A DNA stretch of 58,625 nt from the NCBI RefSeq assembly GCF_023229695.1, contig NZ_JALNYS010000019.1:1-58625 (forward strand). The letters run 5' to 3'. Below the pieces are notes generated by a model. That model had not been told where the DNA came from. It saw nothing but the letters and a program-made list of their open reading frames with translations, and did not search any database. Origin of the DNA: Sulfuricurvum sp. GTDB lineage: Bacteria > Campylobacterota > Campylobacteria > Campylobacterales > Sulfurimonadaceae. Below are positions 32,995-41,143 of this stretch, one piece after another. Positions within the stretch are counted from its first letter, which is position 1. Each line of letters starts with the position of its first letter. Made by a program: the position numbers and the translations under genes.

Positions 32995-35124
32995 TTAACC
33001 CTCCACCATCTCATTCAAAATAGAGAAAAGCTCTTGGCTCGCTTTTTCAGCCTCTTTGAAGCAGTCGATAATCTGTTTATCGTTGCCGATAGAATTTTGT
33101 TTCAGCAACTCCATCGCTTTTCGGATTTCATCGTGTACCTTTCGGTGCGGCTCCGCCAAACGTCCGTATATCGACGATTTTCCAAAGATGGTTTTCCCCT
33201 CTCCCTCATCGTACCAACGCCCGAGTGCACAGCTGTGATGGTCACTGAAGTGTTGCGTGACTTTCCCTTGGAATCCTGACTCGTAGGCATTGGCCTTAAA
33301 GATCATATGATCAATTTTTGCCATATTCGTAAAAATTCCGTAGCTGATTATTTTATTGTCTTCTTTAATTTTCTCAACATTATTAATCAGGTGAGACATG
33401 ACATTTTTAAATTCATCAAGCCGTCGGGTCGAATCTACCGCATGCTCTTCCACCCGCTCGCTATTCTCCAGCATACCCATTGAATTTTGCTTTAAGACAC
33501 TAATATTAGACTCGACTTCACTCGTCGCTTTTTGGGTTCTTTCGGCAAGTTTTCGTACTTCATCGGCGACAACGGCAAATCCTCGTCCGTGTTCACCGGC
33601 CCGGGCCGCCTCGATAGCTGCATTCAGAGCCAATAAATTGGTCTGATCCGAAATATCTTTAATCAGCGTAATCACATTTGATATTTCACTGACATTATGA
33701 TTTAATTGTTCCGAATTTGAACGGGTATCATTAATCATTTCGGTAATGTTGGTAATGCTCGTCATGATTTTATCGGTCTGTGTATTCACTTGATCGACGA
33801 CGTTCCCCGTCTCGGCATTCAGGGTGTTAACATTATTGAGATCGCCGATACTCCGTTCCAAGCTGTTGCGTAGGCTTCCTGCATTGTCAATGGAACCGCT
33901 GATCATTTCATGGGCCAAAGCCAGCGAAATTTCGTTTTTTTGCAGCTGTTGTTCTGATTGCGTTTTTGCCTCCATTGCCTCCCGGGCATGTTCTTGAGCC
34001 TGCAGTGCTATTGCGTCGACTTTGTCCAAAAAGGTGTTGAAACTTTTTGCCGCCTGAGCGATTTCATCATTGGAGGTGATACGGATCCGTTTGCTCAGGT
34101 CTGCATCTCCGGTCGCCAGCTCTTGTGCAATGGCATCAAGATTTTGAATAGGGTTTGTAACAGCACGACGGATAATCGTAATGAGCAAAAATAAGATAAT
34201 AAGATCAATAACAGACATAATAACGACTTGACGCAATAACGAATTTTCAGATTCATTGATGATCGCCTCAACCGTTTCAAGTTTTTTTCCGGAAAACGCA
34301 TACCCCACCTGCGCGCCTGAAAAATCTTTGATCGGTATCAAGGTTACGTAAAAATGATCGGTCGTAAAGGCACCGTCGGAGACATTGAAGGTTGCCTCAT
34401 TTAATTCGCCCATCAACTCCTTGTCAATGACATCTTCTTTCACGGCCAGAGTATAGTTACCTCCGATTTTAGCCTTTCCCTGAAGCTCTTTCGCCGTATC
34501 AAGGTAGCGGTTGTCGATCGCAACGATCACTTCCGTTTCAAAGTTTTTCCGCAGATCTTTAATGACCGAATTCAGCCCTTGCATAAACTCGATAGAGCCC
34601 AGGTATTCGCCACCCGAAATAATCGGGGCAATCCCCCGAAGCTCCAATCCCGCAACGCCGACCTCAATGGTGACGAGCGGTTTTTGGCTCTCTTTCACGG
34701 CAACAATTGATTTTCGGAAGCCCGATAAATCATCACCGTATTTTTCCGGGTTCCATACACGAATAAAACTGTGCACATCCCTGTCATGGACATGAATTTT
34801 GATGTTACCGAATTTCGTGTTCTCTTTAAACTCTTTGGAGAGTGCTTTCAGTGTATTAAGGGGTTCAGTACGATCACCGTTCATCAAGCCGTTGATAACC
34901 GCACCGTTCTTTGAAATCGTAATGGCATTCGTGATACCGACATTTTTTTTCGACTCCAACGCCTCTTCAAAAACCGTTGTCATCTCTTTGGATTGCTCTG
35001 CGTACGTATTCTTCCGTATCTCCTGGATCGAAACCAGATAATTAATCACAACAATCACAAAACCGATCCCGATGGATGCGATCAAAGGGATATGAACTTT
35101 TTGTCCGATACTCATGTTATTCAT
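32995..35124 (-). CDS. Methyl-accepting chemotaxis protein with Cache sensor and CZB domain
   Basis: A 709-residue receptor. Helix 1 at about 12-32; a periplasmic ligand domain at 35-290 resembling dCache_3 (HDRDVHSFIRVWNPEKYGDDL and GIAPIISGGEYLGSIEFMQG parts); helix 2 at about 300-322; HAMP; and the signalling domain with the hairpin tip DQTNLLALNAAIEAARAGEH (about 505-525). The C-terminus is a CZB zinc-binding domain: DHMIFKANAY, HHSCALGRWY and PHRKVHDEIR supply the His/Cys ligands. CZB domains sense zinc or hypochlorous acid in known cases. The gene interrupts the otherwise conserved surA-like-accC neighbourhood. The ligand is unknown. Confidence 0.93.
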   Translation of the reverse strand: MNNMSIGQKVHIPLIASIGIGFVIVVINYLVSIQEIRKNTYAEQSKEMTTVFEEALESKKNVGITNAITISKNGAVINGLMNGDRTEPLNTLKALSKEFKENTKFGNIKIHVHDRDVHSFIRVWNPEKYGDDLSGFRKSIVAVKESQKPLVTIEVGVAGLELRGIAPIISGGEYLGSIEFMQGLNSVIKDLRKNFETEVIVAIDNRYLDTAKELQGKAKIGGNYTLAVKEDVIDKELMGELNEATFNVSDGAFTTDHFYVTLIPIKDFSGAQVGYAFSGKKLETVEAIINESENSLLRQVVIMSVIDLIILFLLITIIRRAVTNPIQNLDAIAQELATGDADLSKRIRITSNDEIAQAAKSFNTFLDKVDAIALQAQEHAREAMEAKTQSEQQLQKNEISLALAHEMISGSIDNAGSLRNSLERSIGDLNNVNTLNAETGNVVDQVNTQTDKIMTSITNITEMINDTRSNSEQLNHNVSEISNVITLIKDISDQTNLLALNAAIEAARAGEHGRGFAVVADEVRKLAERTQKATSEVESNISVLKQNSMGMLENSERVEEHAVDSTRRLDEFKNVMSHLINNVEKIKEDNKIISYGIFTNMAKIDHMIFKANAYESGFQGKVTQHFSDHHSCALGRWYDEGEGKTIFGKSSIYGRLAEPHRKVHDEIRKAMELLKQNSIGNDKQIIDCFKEAEKASQELFSILNEMVEG

Positions 35125-35320
35125 GGCGACCCCATTCTTATATTAATATAGACAACCTGTGCGATTATAATCAACGCGTGTAAAAACAGCGTAAAAAACA
35201 TATCACATTTAAACGGATTCTATCATCACTACGATAAGATTATACGATATCTAAAGGAAAATTCAAAATAAAAGTGAAGAGGCAAACGAGAAGAAAAAAG
35301 TTGGTGCGCAATAACGGCGC

Positions 35321-36661
35321 TTAGCCGTTATAACGCTCCAAATATTTGGTATCAAAATCATTAGAAACGAAGTCGGGATTTTTCATCATTTTTAGATGAA
35401 ACGGGATCGTCGTTTTAATCCCGGTAATCGTAAATTCGCTCAATGCACGGTGCATCCGTGCAATGGCATCCTTACGATCTTTTCCGTAAACAATTAATTT
35501 TCCGATCATCGAATCGTAGGTCGGTGGAACAATATAACCCGCATGCGCATGGGTATCGATACGGATATGACGTCCGCCCGGAGCGATCCACTGCGTGATT
35601 TTACCGGGGCAGGGAAGGAACTTAACCGGATCTTCGGCCGTAATACGGCATTCAATGGAATGACCTGTAAGAACGACGCTCTCCTGAGAAGGGAGGGCTT
35701 CCCCTTCTGCAACACGGATCATCATCTCGATCAGATCCAATCCGCTCACCATCTCAGAGACAGTATGTTCAACCTGAAGACGGGTATTCATCTCCATGAA
35801 ATAGAAGTTTTTATCGGCATCCAGAAGGTATTCGAAGGTCCCTGCCCCTTCGTATTTGATGTATTGTGTTGCCCGAACCGCCGAAGCGTGCAGTTCAGCA
35901 CGCACTTCAGGCGTCAGGGCAACTGCGGGAGATTCTTCGATCAATTTTTGGTGGCGGCGCTGCATGGAACAGTCACGCTCACCGATATGAAGGACGTTTC
36001 CGTGGCTGTCAGCGATCACCTGAACTTCGATATGACGGGGATTCTTGATGAATTTTTCCATATAAATGGTACCGTCTCCGAATGCGGTTATCGCTTCGGC
36101 TTCCGCCGCCAAAAAGGCATTTTCAAGATAGCTTTCCTCTTCGACAACGCGCATACCGCGCCCTCCGCCGCCGGCAGCTGCTTTAAGGATAATCGGATAA
36201 CCGACCACTTTCGCACGCTCAGCGGCATCGGCGATATCCCTAATCGCCCCGTCCGAACCCGGAACGACCGGTACCCCTGCGGCTACCATCACCTCTTTGG
36301 CTTTGGATTTATCCGACATCATCACCATGACTTCAGGAGTCGGCCCGATAAATTTAATCCCGTGATGGGTACAAATCTCGACAAAGTGCTGATTCTCACT
36401 CAAAAAACCGTATCCCGGAAATACCGCATCGCATCCGCTGATCTCGGCAGCGGCAATAATAGCCGGGATATTGAGATAACTCTTAGAACTCGGTGCCGCC
36501 CCGATACAGATTGCCGCATCGGCCAGCTTTAGATACGACGCATCTTTATCGGCAGTCGAGTAAACCGCCACCGCCTCTTTTCCCATCTCTTTGATGGTAC
36601 GGATGGCACGAAGCGCGATTTCACCGCGATTCGCAACTAAAATACGTTTGATTTCACCCAT
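35321..36661 (-). CDS. accC: Acetyl-CoA carboxylase, biotin carboxylase subunit
   Basis: A 446-residue ATP-grasp enzyme that carboxylates biotin on AccB in the first step of fatty acid synthesis. It begins KRILVANRGEIALRAIRT and shows FPGYGFLSEN, the glycine-rich loop KAAAGGGGRGMRVV, KFIKNPRHIEVQVI, and EMNTRLQVEHTVSE. It starts two bases after the accB stop. Confidence 0.98.
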   Translation of the reverse strand: MGEIKRILVANRGEIALRAIRTIKEMGKEAVAVYSTADKDASYLKLADAAICIGAAPSSKSYLNIPAIIAAAEISGCDAVFPGYGFLSENQHFVEICTHHGIKFIGPTPEVMVMMSDKSKAKEVMVAAGVPVVPGSDGAIRDIADAAERAKVVGYPIILKAAAGGGGRGMRVVEEESYLENAFLAAEAEAITAFGDGTIYMEKFIKNPRHIEVQVIADSHGNVLHIGERDCSMQRRHQKLIEESPAVALTPEVRAELHASAVRATQYIKYEGAGTFEYLLDADKNFYFMEMNTRLQVEHTVSEMVSGLDLIEMMIRVAEGEALPSQESVVLTGHSIECRITAEDPVKFLPCPGKITQWIAPGGRHIRIDTHAHAGYIVPPTYDSMIGKLIVYGKDRKDAIARMHRALSEFTITGIKTTIPFHLKMMKNPDFVSNDFDTKYLERYNG

Positions 36662-36663
36662 GA

Positions 36664-37098
36664 TTAAAGCTTTTCAACGGCAAACAAAGGCATATCGTAT
36701 TCAACAGCTTGCGCGTCGGAGACCAAAACACTCAGAATTTTACAATCAAATTCTGCTTCAAGCTCATTCATGATTTTCATCGCTTCAAGAACGGCGATCA
36801 CTTGACCTTTTTTCACCCGGTCGCCCACTTTTACAAACGGGGCGGAATCGGGTGAAGGTGCGGCATAAAACGTCCCGACCATCGGTGAAACAATAACATC
36901 TCCCGCGATTACCGGAGATACCGGTGTTTCGGATGGAGCCGCCGCTACCGCAACCGGAGCCGCCGCCATCATCGGTGCGGCAACAACACCGATATTTTTT
37001 TCAAATTCAATCGAAAAAGCGTCTTGTGTAATTTTCAATTTTGAAAGAGTACTGGCGTCAAACTCTTGCAAAAGAGTTTTGATTTGTTTCATATCCAT
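36664..37098 (-). CDS. accB: Acetyl-CoA carboxylase, biotin carboxyl carrier protein
   Basis: A 144-residue carrier protein: an N-terminal domain, an Ala/Pro/Val-rich linker (about 38-62) and a C-terminal biotinyl domain with the biotinylated Lys in EAMKIMNEL. It is the first gene of accB-accC and diverges from dcd. Confidence 0.98.
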   Translation of the reverse strand: MDMKQIKTLLQEFDASTLSKLKITQDAFSIEFEKNIGVVAAPMMAAAPVAVAAAPSETPVSPVIAGDVIVSPMVGTFYAAPSPDSAPFVKVGDRVKKGQVIAVLEAMKIMNELEAEFDCKILSVLVSDAQAVEYDMPLFAVEKL

Positions 37099-37135
37099 GG
37101 GAAAATGCTCCTAAAAAGTAGGGTAAGAGATGTGC

Positions 37136-37141
37136 TATACT
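37136..37141 (+). promoter_or_regulatory. Likely -10 box for dcd
   Basis: TGCTATACT gives an extended -10 box 31 bases before the dcd start codon, in the divergent gap with accB. Confidence 0.5.
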
Positions 37142-37172
37142 ACCACAAATTATTTTAACTTTGGATAACACT

Positions 37173-37733
37173 ATGGGGCTTAAAAGCGACGGATGGATAA
37201 GAAAAAAAGCGTTGGAAGAGGAGATGATCACCCCTTTTTGCGAAGATCAGGTAGGTATCGGCGTTGTCAGTTACGGCCTTAGTTCTTACGGCTATGACAT
37301 CCGTGTAACGAATGAATTCAAGATTTTTACCAATCTCAATTCTACCGTCGTGGACCCGAAACATTTTGATGACATGAATGTTGTCGACTTCACCGGAGAC
37401 GTTTGCATCGTCCCCCCGAACTCCTTTGCCCTCGCCCGGACGGTAGAGTATTTTAAAATTCCCCGTGACGTCTTGGCGATCTGTTTGGGTAAATCGACCT
37501 ATGCCCGCTGCGGCATCATCGTCAATGTCACCCCGTTCGAACCCGAATTTGAGGGGCATATCACGATCGAGATCTCCAACACCACCCCTCTTCCGGCTAA
37601 AATCTATGCGAATGAGGGGATCGCACAGGTTCTCTTTTTGCAAGGGGACGAAATGTGCGAAACCAGTTATAAAGACAAAAGCGGCAAGTATCAGGGGCAA
37701 GAGGGGATAACTCTTCCACGGATTTTAAATTAA
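37173..37733 (+). CDS. dcd: dCTP deaminase
   Basis: A 186-residue trimeric enzyme that converts dCTP to dUTP. Family signatures are SYGLSSYGYDIRV, CLGKSTYARCGI, the catalytic-Glu segment TPFEPEFEGHITIEISN, and ANEGIAQVLF. ATG at 37173 was chosen over a TTG twelve bases earlier. It diverges from accBC, as in Campylobacter. Confidence 0.96.
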   Translation: MGLKSDGWIRKKALEEEMITPFCEDQVGIGVVSYGLSSYGYDIRVTNEFKIFTNLNSTVVDPKHFDDMNVVDFTGDVCIVPPNSFALARTVEYFKIPRDVLAICLGKSTYARCGIIVNVTPFEPEFEGHITIEISNTTPLPAKIYANEGIAQVLFLQGDEMCETSYKDKSGKYQGQEGITLPRILN

Positions 37734-37776
37734 GTAGTGGTACAATTGCGATAAATTTCCACGCAAGGACTTCACC

Positions 37777-38013
37777 ATGTTGCACGAATACCGCGATGTA
37801 ATTACCCATATGAAAGAAAATAATGCGGCCAATGCCCATTTTCTGAAAATTTTTGATCGTCACAATGATCTTGACAATCAAATCAACAAAGCCGAAAAAG
37901 GTGAAATTCCGATGACCGATCTGGAGCTTGAAAAACTCAAAAAAGAGAAACTGCTTTTGAAAGATGAAGCCTACGCAATGGTCATCGACTACAAAAAAGA
38001 GCATAACCTTTAA
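37777..38013 (+). CDS. DUF465/YdcH-family small protein
   Basis: A 78-residue, highly charged helical protein matching the DUF465 (YdcH) pattern: FDRHNDLDNQINKAE and LEKLKKEKLLLKDEAYAMV. Function unknown. Its stop codon coincides with the left end of a MITE-like repeat copy. Confidence 0.85.
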   Translation: MLHEYRDVITHMKENNAANAHFLKIFDRHNDLDNQINKAEKGEIPMTDLELEKLKKEKLLLKDEAYAMVIDYKKEHNL

Positions 38014-38112
38014 TGTTACGCACTTTTCGGGCAAAGCCCGAAAAGTGGCAGGGGACAAATCGTCCCCTGCACCCCCCTGAAGCTACCCGCATCTTTCGGA
38101 TGCGGGAGATCA
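38013..38112 (+). mobile_element. MITE-like element, truncated copy (copy 3)
   Basis: About 98 bases match 58485-58581 with six substitutions and one indel. Three hairpins are perfect here: ACTTTTCGGGC/GCCCGAAAAGT, GCAGGGGAC/GTCCCCTGC and CCCGCATC/GATGCGGG. The left end is ATGTTACGCAC directly at the DUF465 stop codon. The right terminal repeat is missing or decayed; the remaining 160 bases up to the GAF gene show no gene, only a small hairpin TTTAGC/GCTAAA at about 38120-38136. Confidence 0.7.
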
Positions 38113-38276
38113 ACTCCCCTTTAGCCATTTGCTAAAACAAAGCCCGATAAAGCAGCAGAGGCTAAAGTCCCTACAACGCCAGAAACAAGTAAAACGCTAC
38201 CTGCATCTTCTCAGAATTGATATTCTTTTTAGCTTTAGCCTGATAGCATTAGCCACGCATCTTTTGAGGAGAACCG

Positions 38277-38795
38277 ATGAATCCAGCACCATCTTACAGT
38301 GCACTTGCCGATTTTGGCCGTGCGTTGCTCAATCGCCCCTCCCTGCAAGAGGGACTCCCTATGATTTCTGCTTACGCAAAAGAGGTCAGCGGCGCCGAAC
38401 GGTGCTCCATTTTTGTCTATAATCCAAAAATAGAGATGCTTTGGACAACCTTGGCCGACGGCAATGAAAAAATCATGGTGCACAAAGACGACGGAATTGT
38501 CGGTCATACGGTCAAAGAGGGGAAACCCATTTTGGTCAATAACCCGTACGAGGATGACCGTTTTTTGCATACGGTTGACAACAAAACCGGTTTTGTTACC
38601 AAAAATATCGCCTCTATCCCCATCTTTAACTCTTCACGACAGATTATCGGGGTGTTTCAGCTCCTCAACAAGCCCGAAGGGTTTTCGCAGCAGGATGCCA
38701 AAGCAATGATTTTCTTTTCCCACTATATCAGCGGTTATCTGGAACTGGCCATGTTGTTTGATGACCAGGTATCTTTACTCAAAAAAGAGGATTAA
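38277..38795 (+). CDS. GAF-domain protein (first of a tandem pair)
   Basis: A 172-residue protein that is essentially one GAF domain (about residues 15-160): AERCSIFVYNPKIEMLWT, GIVGHTVKEGKPILVNNPYE (given at its limit) and IGVFQLLNKPEGF. The NKFDE motif of cyclic-nucleotide-binding GAF domains is imperfect here (NK...F...DA). GAGGAG precedes the ATG. Its stop overlaps the start of the next GAF gene (TAATG). No output domain is attached, so it must signal through a partner or act as an enzyme-like sensor. Confidence 0.85.
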   Translation: MNPAPSYSALADFGRALLNRPSLQEGLPMISAYAKEVSGAERCSIFVYNPKIEMLWTTLADGNEKIMVHKDDGIVGHTVKEGKPILVNNPYEDDRFLHTVDNKTGFVTKNIASIPIFNSSRQIIGVFQLLNKPEGFSQQDAKAMIFFSHYISGYLELAMLFDDQVSLLKKED

Positions 38796-39295
38796 TGAGC
38801 CTTCAAATATATCAGCGAATCGCCGAATTCGGAAAAAAACTGGCACTTTTAAATGATCTGGAGACCGTTCTTCCGATAATCTCGGAAGAGATTAAAGCGA
38901 TTGTGAATGCAGAACGGTGTTCTATTTTTATCCTTGACCGAAGCAACAGCATGCTTTGGACCAAACTCAGTGACGGGATCGGAAGAATCGCGATCGGGAT
39001 GGATTCGGGCATTGTGGGGGACACCGCACAAACCAAAAAAGGGCAGATTGTCAATAATCCGTATGAAGATGACCGTTTTTTAGCCAAAATTGACCAAAAA
39101 AGCGGTTTTGTGACCCGAAACATCCTCACGATTCCCATTTTTAATTCCCGGCAAGAGGTAATCGGAGTGATCCAGTTACTCAATAAATATCATGGTGATT
39201 TTAATGAAGCGGATGAAGGGATCGTCAGCTTTTTCGCAAACTACGTCAGCGGGACGCTTGAGTTGGCGCTGTTTATGGAAAAAAATTCACAATAA
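38795..39295 (+). CDS. GAF-domain protein with intact NKFDE motif (second of pair)
   Basis: A 166-residue single-GAF protein, paralogous to the preceding one along its whole length (ERCSIFILDRSNSMLWT, GIVGDTAQTKKGQIVNNPYE, GFVTRNILTIPIFNS). The NKFDE motif is complete: NK-YHGD-F-NEA-DE. In PDE- and cyclase-type GAF domains this motif goes with cyclic nucleotide binding, so a nucleotide ligand is plausible but not shown. It converges with asnB, overlapping its end by nine bases. Confidence 0.85.
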   Translation: MSLQIYQRIAEFGKKLALLNDLETVLPIISEEIKAIVNAERCSIFILDRSNSMLWTKLSDGIGRIAIGMDSGIVGDTAQTKKGQIVNNPYEDDRFLAKIDQKSGFVTRNILTIPIFNSRQEVIGVIQLLNKYHGDFNEADEGIVSFFANYVSGTLELALFMEKNSQ

Positions 39296-41092
39296 TTCCC
39301 GCTGCATCCAATGACTTAAAACATAGAGTCCCCACACATGCTGTTTAAAACGTCCTCTGCGAGCCATATTGAGGTATTTTTCCACCTCTTCGGGGTGAAA
39401 AAGTCCGGTCTGAGAGTTGACCTCGCGAATCAAATCGAGTCGTCCCGATGCAATCAGCCACTCCATGTAGGGATTTGCGAACCCTTTTTTCTTTCTCTGC
39501 AAAATCTCCTCGCTTAGATAACGCCGCGCCACCTGTTTCAGAAGATATTTGGTCCCCCCTCTCCCGATACGCACTTCCGGATCAATCGCCATCACCGTTT
39601 CTACCAAAGTATGATCTAAAAAAGGGGTCCGCGCTTCAATCGTATGGGCCATCGAAACCCGGTCCAGTTTGGTCAGAAAATGTTCTCCCATAAAAAGTTT
39701 CAGATCGATCATCGTATACCATTGTGCCGGATGGGTATGGGAACTCGCATCGAACGCTCTGCGGTAAGGTTCCAAAAACCGGAGCGACTCATTATCCCGG
39801 ACATTGCGGCGTAAAAGCATGTTTTTTTGAAGATCGGTAAATTTCTCTCCGGAGGTTCGAAACAGCAGCGTCTCATCAAAAATCCGCTTATACCACTCCC
39901 ACTCCCGGTTCATCGAGAAATGGGAGTGAAAATATTTTTTGAGCCAGTTTTTATGGTGAAGCACCGCCGCTTTTTCGATATCGAGGTACTCAAAATATTG
40001 CCGGTATCCCAAGAAAAGCTCATCCGACCCCTCGCCGCTCAACACTACTTTGTACCCCTCTGCCCCTATTTTTTGAAACAACAGATAGAGCGGCAAGGCG
40101 GCAGGATCGTTCAGAGGCTCGTCCATATGGATCAGCATCGCATCAAGATGGTTGTTAAAATCGCCCTTCGTAATGACGACCTCGCTATTGCGTAGCCCCA
40201 ATTCCGCCGCACTCGCGCGTGCATTGCTCCGTTCATCATACCCGCCGTACTCATCATACCCGAGGGTGAACGTCTCTAATTTTTTCCCTTGGGCCGATGC
40301 AAGGGCGCAGAGTAACGCGCTGTCTATCCCCCCCGATAAAAGGGCCGCAGTCGGTGCGGCGGTATCCAAGCGCAGTTCCAAAGAGCGGTGCAACCGCTCC
40401 TCAATCATCCCTAAGGCATCTTTTTCACTCTCGATCAGAGGGTGTGGCGATCGGCACACATCGTAATAGTGCTGTTTGGTGACCTCCCCTCTCTCATACA
40501 AGAGCCATTCTCCCCCCTCTAATTTACAGATCCCCTCATAAAACGTATGGGGAGGAGTCGGTGCCAGAAACGTGAGATACGACATCATCGCATCCGAATT
40601 CATCCGAACCTGTTGCAAAAACGGCTTGATCCCTTTGATCTCGGAGCTAAAAACGAATCTCTCCCGACTATGATGATAAAAAAGGGGTTTTTTCCCGAAA
40701 CGGTCACGGACCAGATAGAGTTTCTCCCCATCCAGAAGGGCAAACGCAAACATCCCCTCCAATCGATGCAAAGAGTCGATCCCCCACCGCTCAAACGCGG
40801 CCAGAACCACTTCCGCATCCCCCTGCGTCTCCCACGGGTATCCGTCCAGCTGCATACGCAGCACTTTATGGTTGTAAATTTCGCCGTTAAAACTGAGCAA
40901 AAGCTCTCCCCGGCGCATCGGCTGATGCGATCGCGGATCCTGATCGGTAATAGAGAGGCGCTGATGGGAAAAAAACACTCGATCTTCTTCCACAATACCG
41001 CAGTGATCTCTCCCTCGGTGTCCCAGTTTTCCCAGAGCATAACGGGCCTGAGAGGGGGAGTATTCACCGATGATTCCAAATACGCCGCACAC
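39287..41092 (-). CDS. asnB: Asparagine synthase (glutamine-hydrolysing)
   Basis: A 601-residue two-domain enzyme. The N-terminal class II glutaminase needs Cys at position 2, which fixes the start at GTG 41092 (M-CGVFGII) rather than 41128; AAGG lies seven bases before it. Glutaminase elements HRGRDHCG and LLSFNGEIYNHKVL follow. The synthetase domain has the pyrophosphate loop LSGGIDSALLCA and SGEGSDELFLGYRQY. It would amidate aspartate or, in a glycan setting, a sugar acid; its place at the edge of the glycosylation locus makes the second possible. Divergent from the coiled-coil gene. Confidence 0.92.
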   Translation of the reverse strand: MCGVFGIIGEYSPSQARYALGKLGHRGRDHCGIVEEDRVFFSHQRLSITDQDPRSHQPMRRGELLLSFNGEIYNHKVLRMQLDGYPWETQGDAEVVLAAFERWGIDSLHRLEGMFAFALLDGEKLYLVRDRFGKKPLFYHHSRERFVFSSEIKGIKPFLQQVRMNSDAMMSYLTFLAPTPPHTFYEGICKLEGGEWLLYERGEVTKQHYYDVCRSPHPLIESEKDALGMIEERLHRSLELRLDTAAPTAALLSGGIDSALLCALASAQGKKLETFTLGYDEYGGYDERSNARASAAELGLRNSEVVITKGDFNNHLDAMLIHMDEPLNDPAALPLYLLFQKIGAEGYKVVLSGEGSDELFLGYRQYFEYLDIEKAAVLHHKNWLKKYFHSHFSMNREWEWYKRIFDETLLFRTSGEKFTDLQKNMLLRRNVRDNESLRFLEPYRRAFDASSHTHPAQWYTMIDLKLFMGEHFLTKLDRVSMAHTIEARTPFLDHTLVETVMAIDPEVRIGRGGTKYLLKQVARRYLSEEILQRKKKGFANPYMEWLIASGRLDLIREVNSQTGLFHPEEVEKYLNMARRGRFKQHVWGLYVLSHWMQRELL

Positions 41093-41113
41093 ATTATGAC
41101 CTTTTTTTTCGCT

Positions 41114-41119
41114 ATTATA
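41114..41119 (-). promoter_or_regulatory. Likely -10 box for asnB
   Basis: TATAAT on the minus strand, 22 bases before the GTG start of asnB, within the 51-base divergent gap. Confidence 0.45.
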
Positions 41120-41143
41120 CGCTATCATAGCCTAACCATATTT

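Noticed and set aside
35543..36532. A 329-codon open frame on the plus strand
   Set aside because: It is the shadow of accC; its translation is rich in His, Arg and Cys and has no domain.
29262..38112. A CRISPR array
   Set aside because: The repeats are few, far apart, in both orientations and internally structured; no regularly spaced short repeats occur anywhere in the window.
40547..41143. N-terminal extension of the coiled-coil gene in the same open frame
   Set aside because: This part is antisense to asnB, has shadow-like composition, and a family-typical asnB protein is encoded on the other strand. The real start is at 41144 or 41165.
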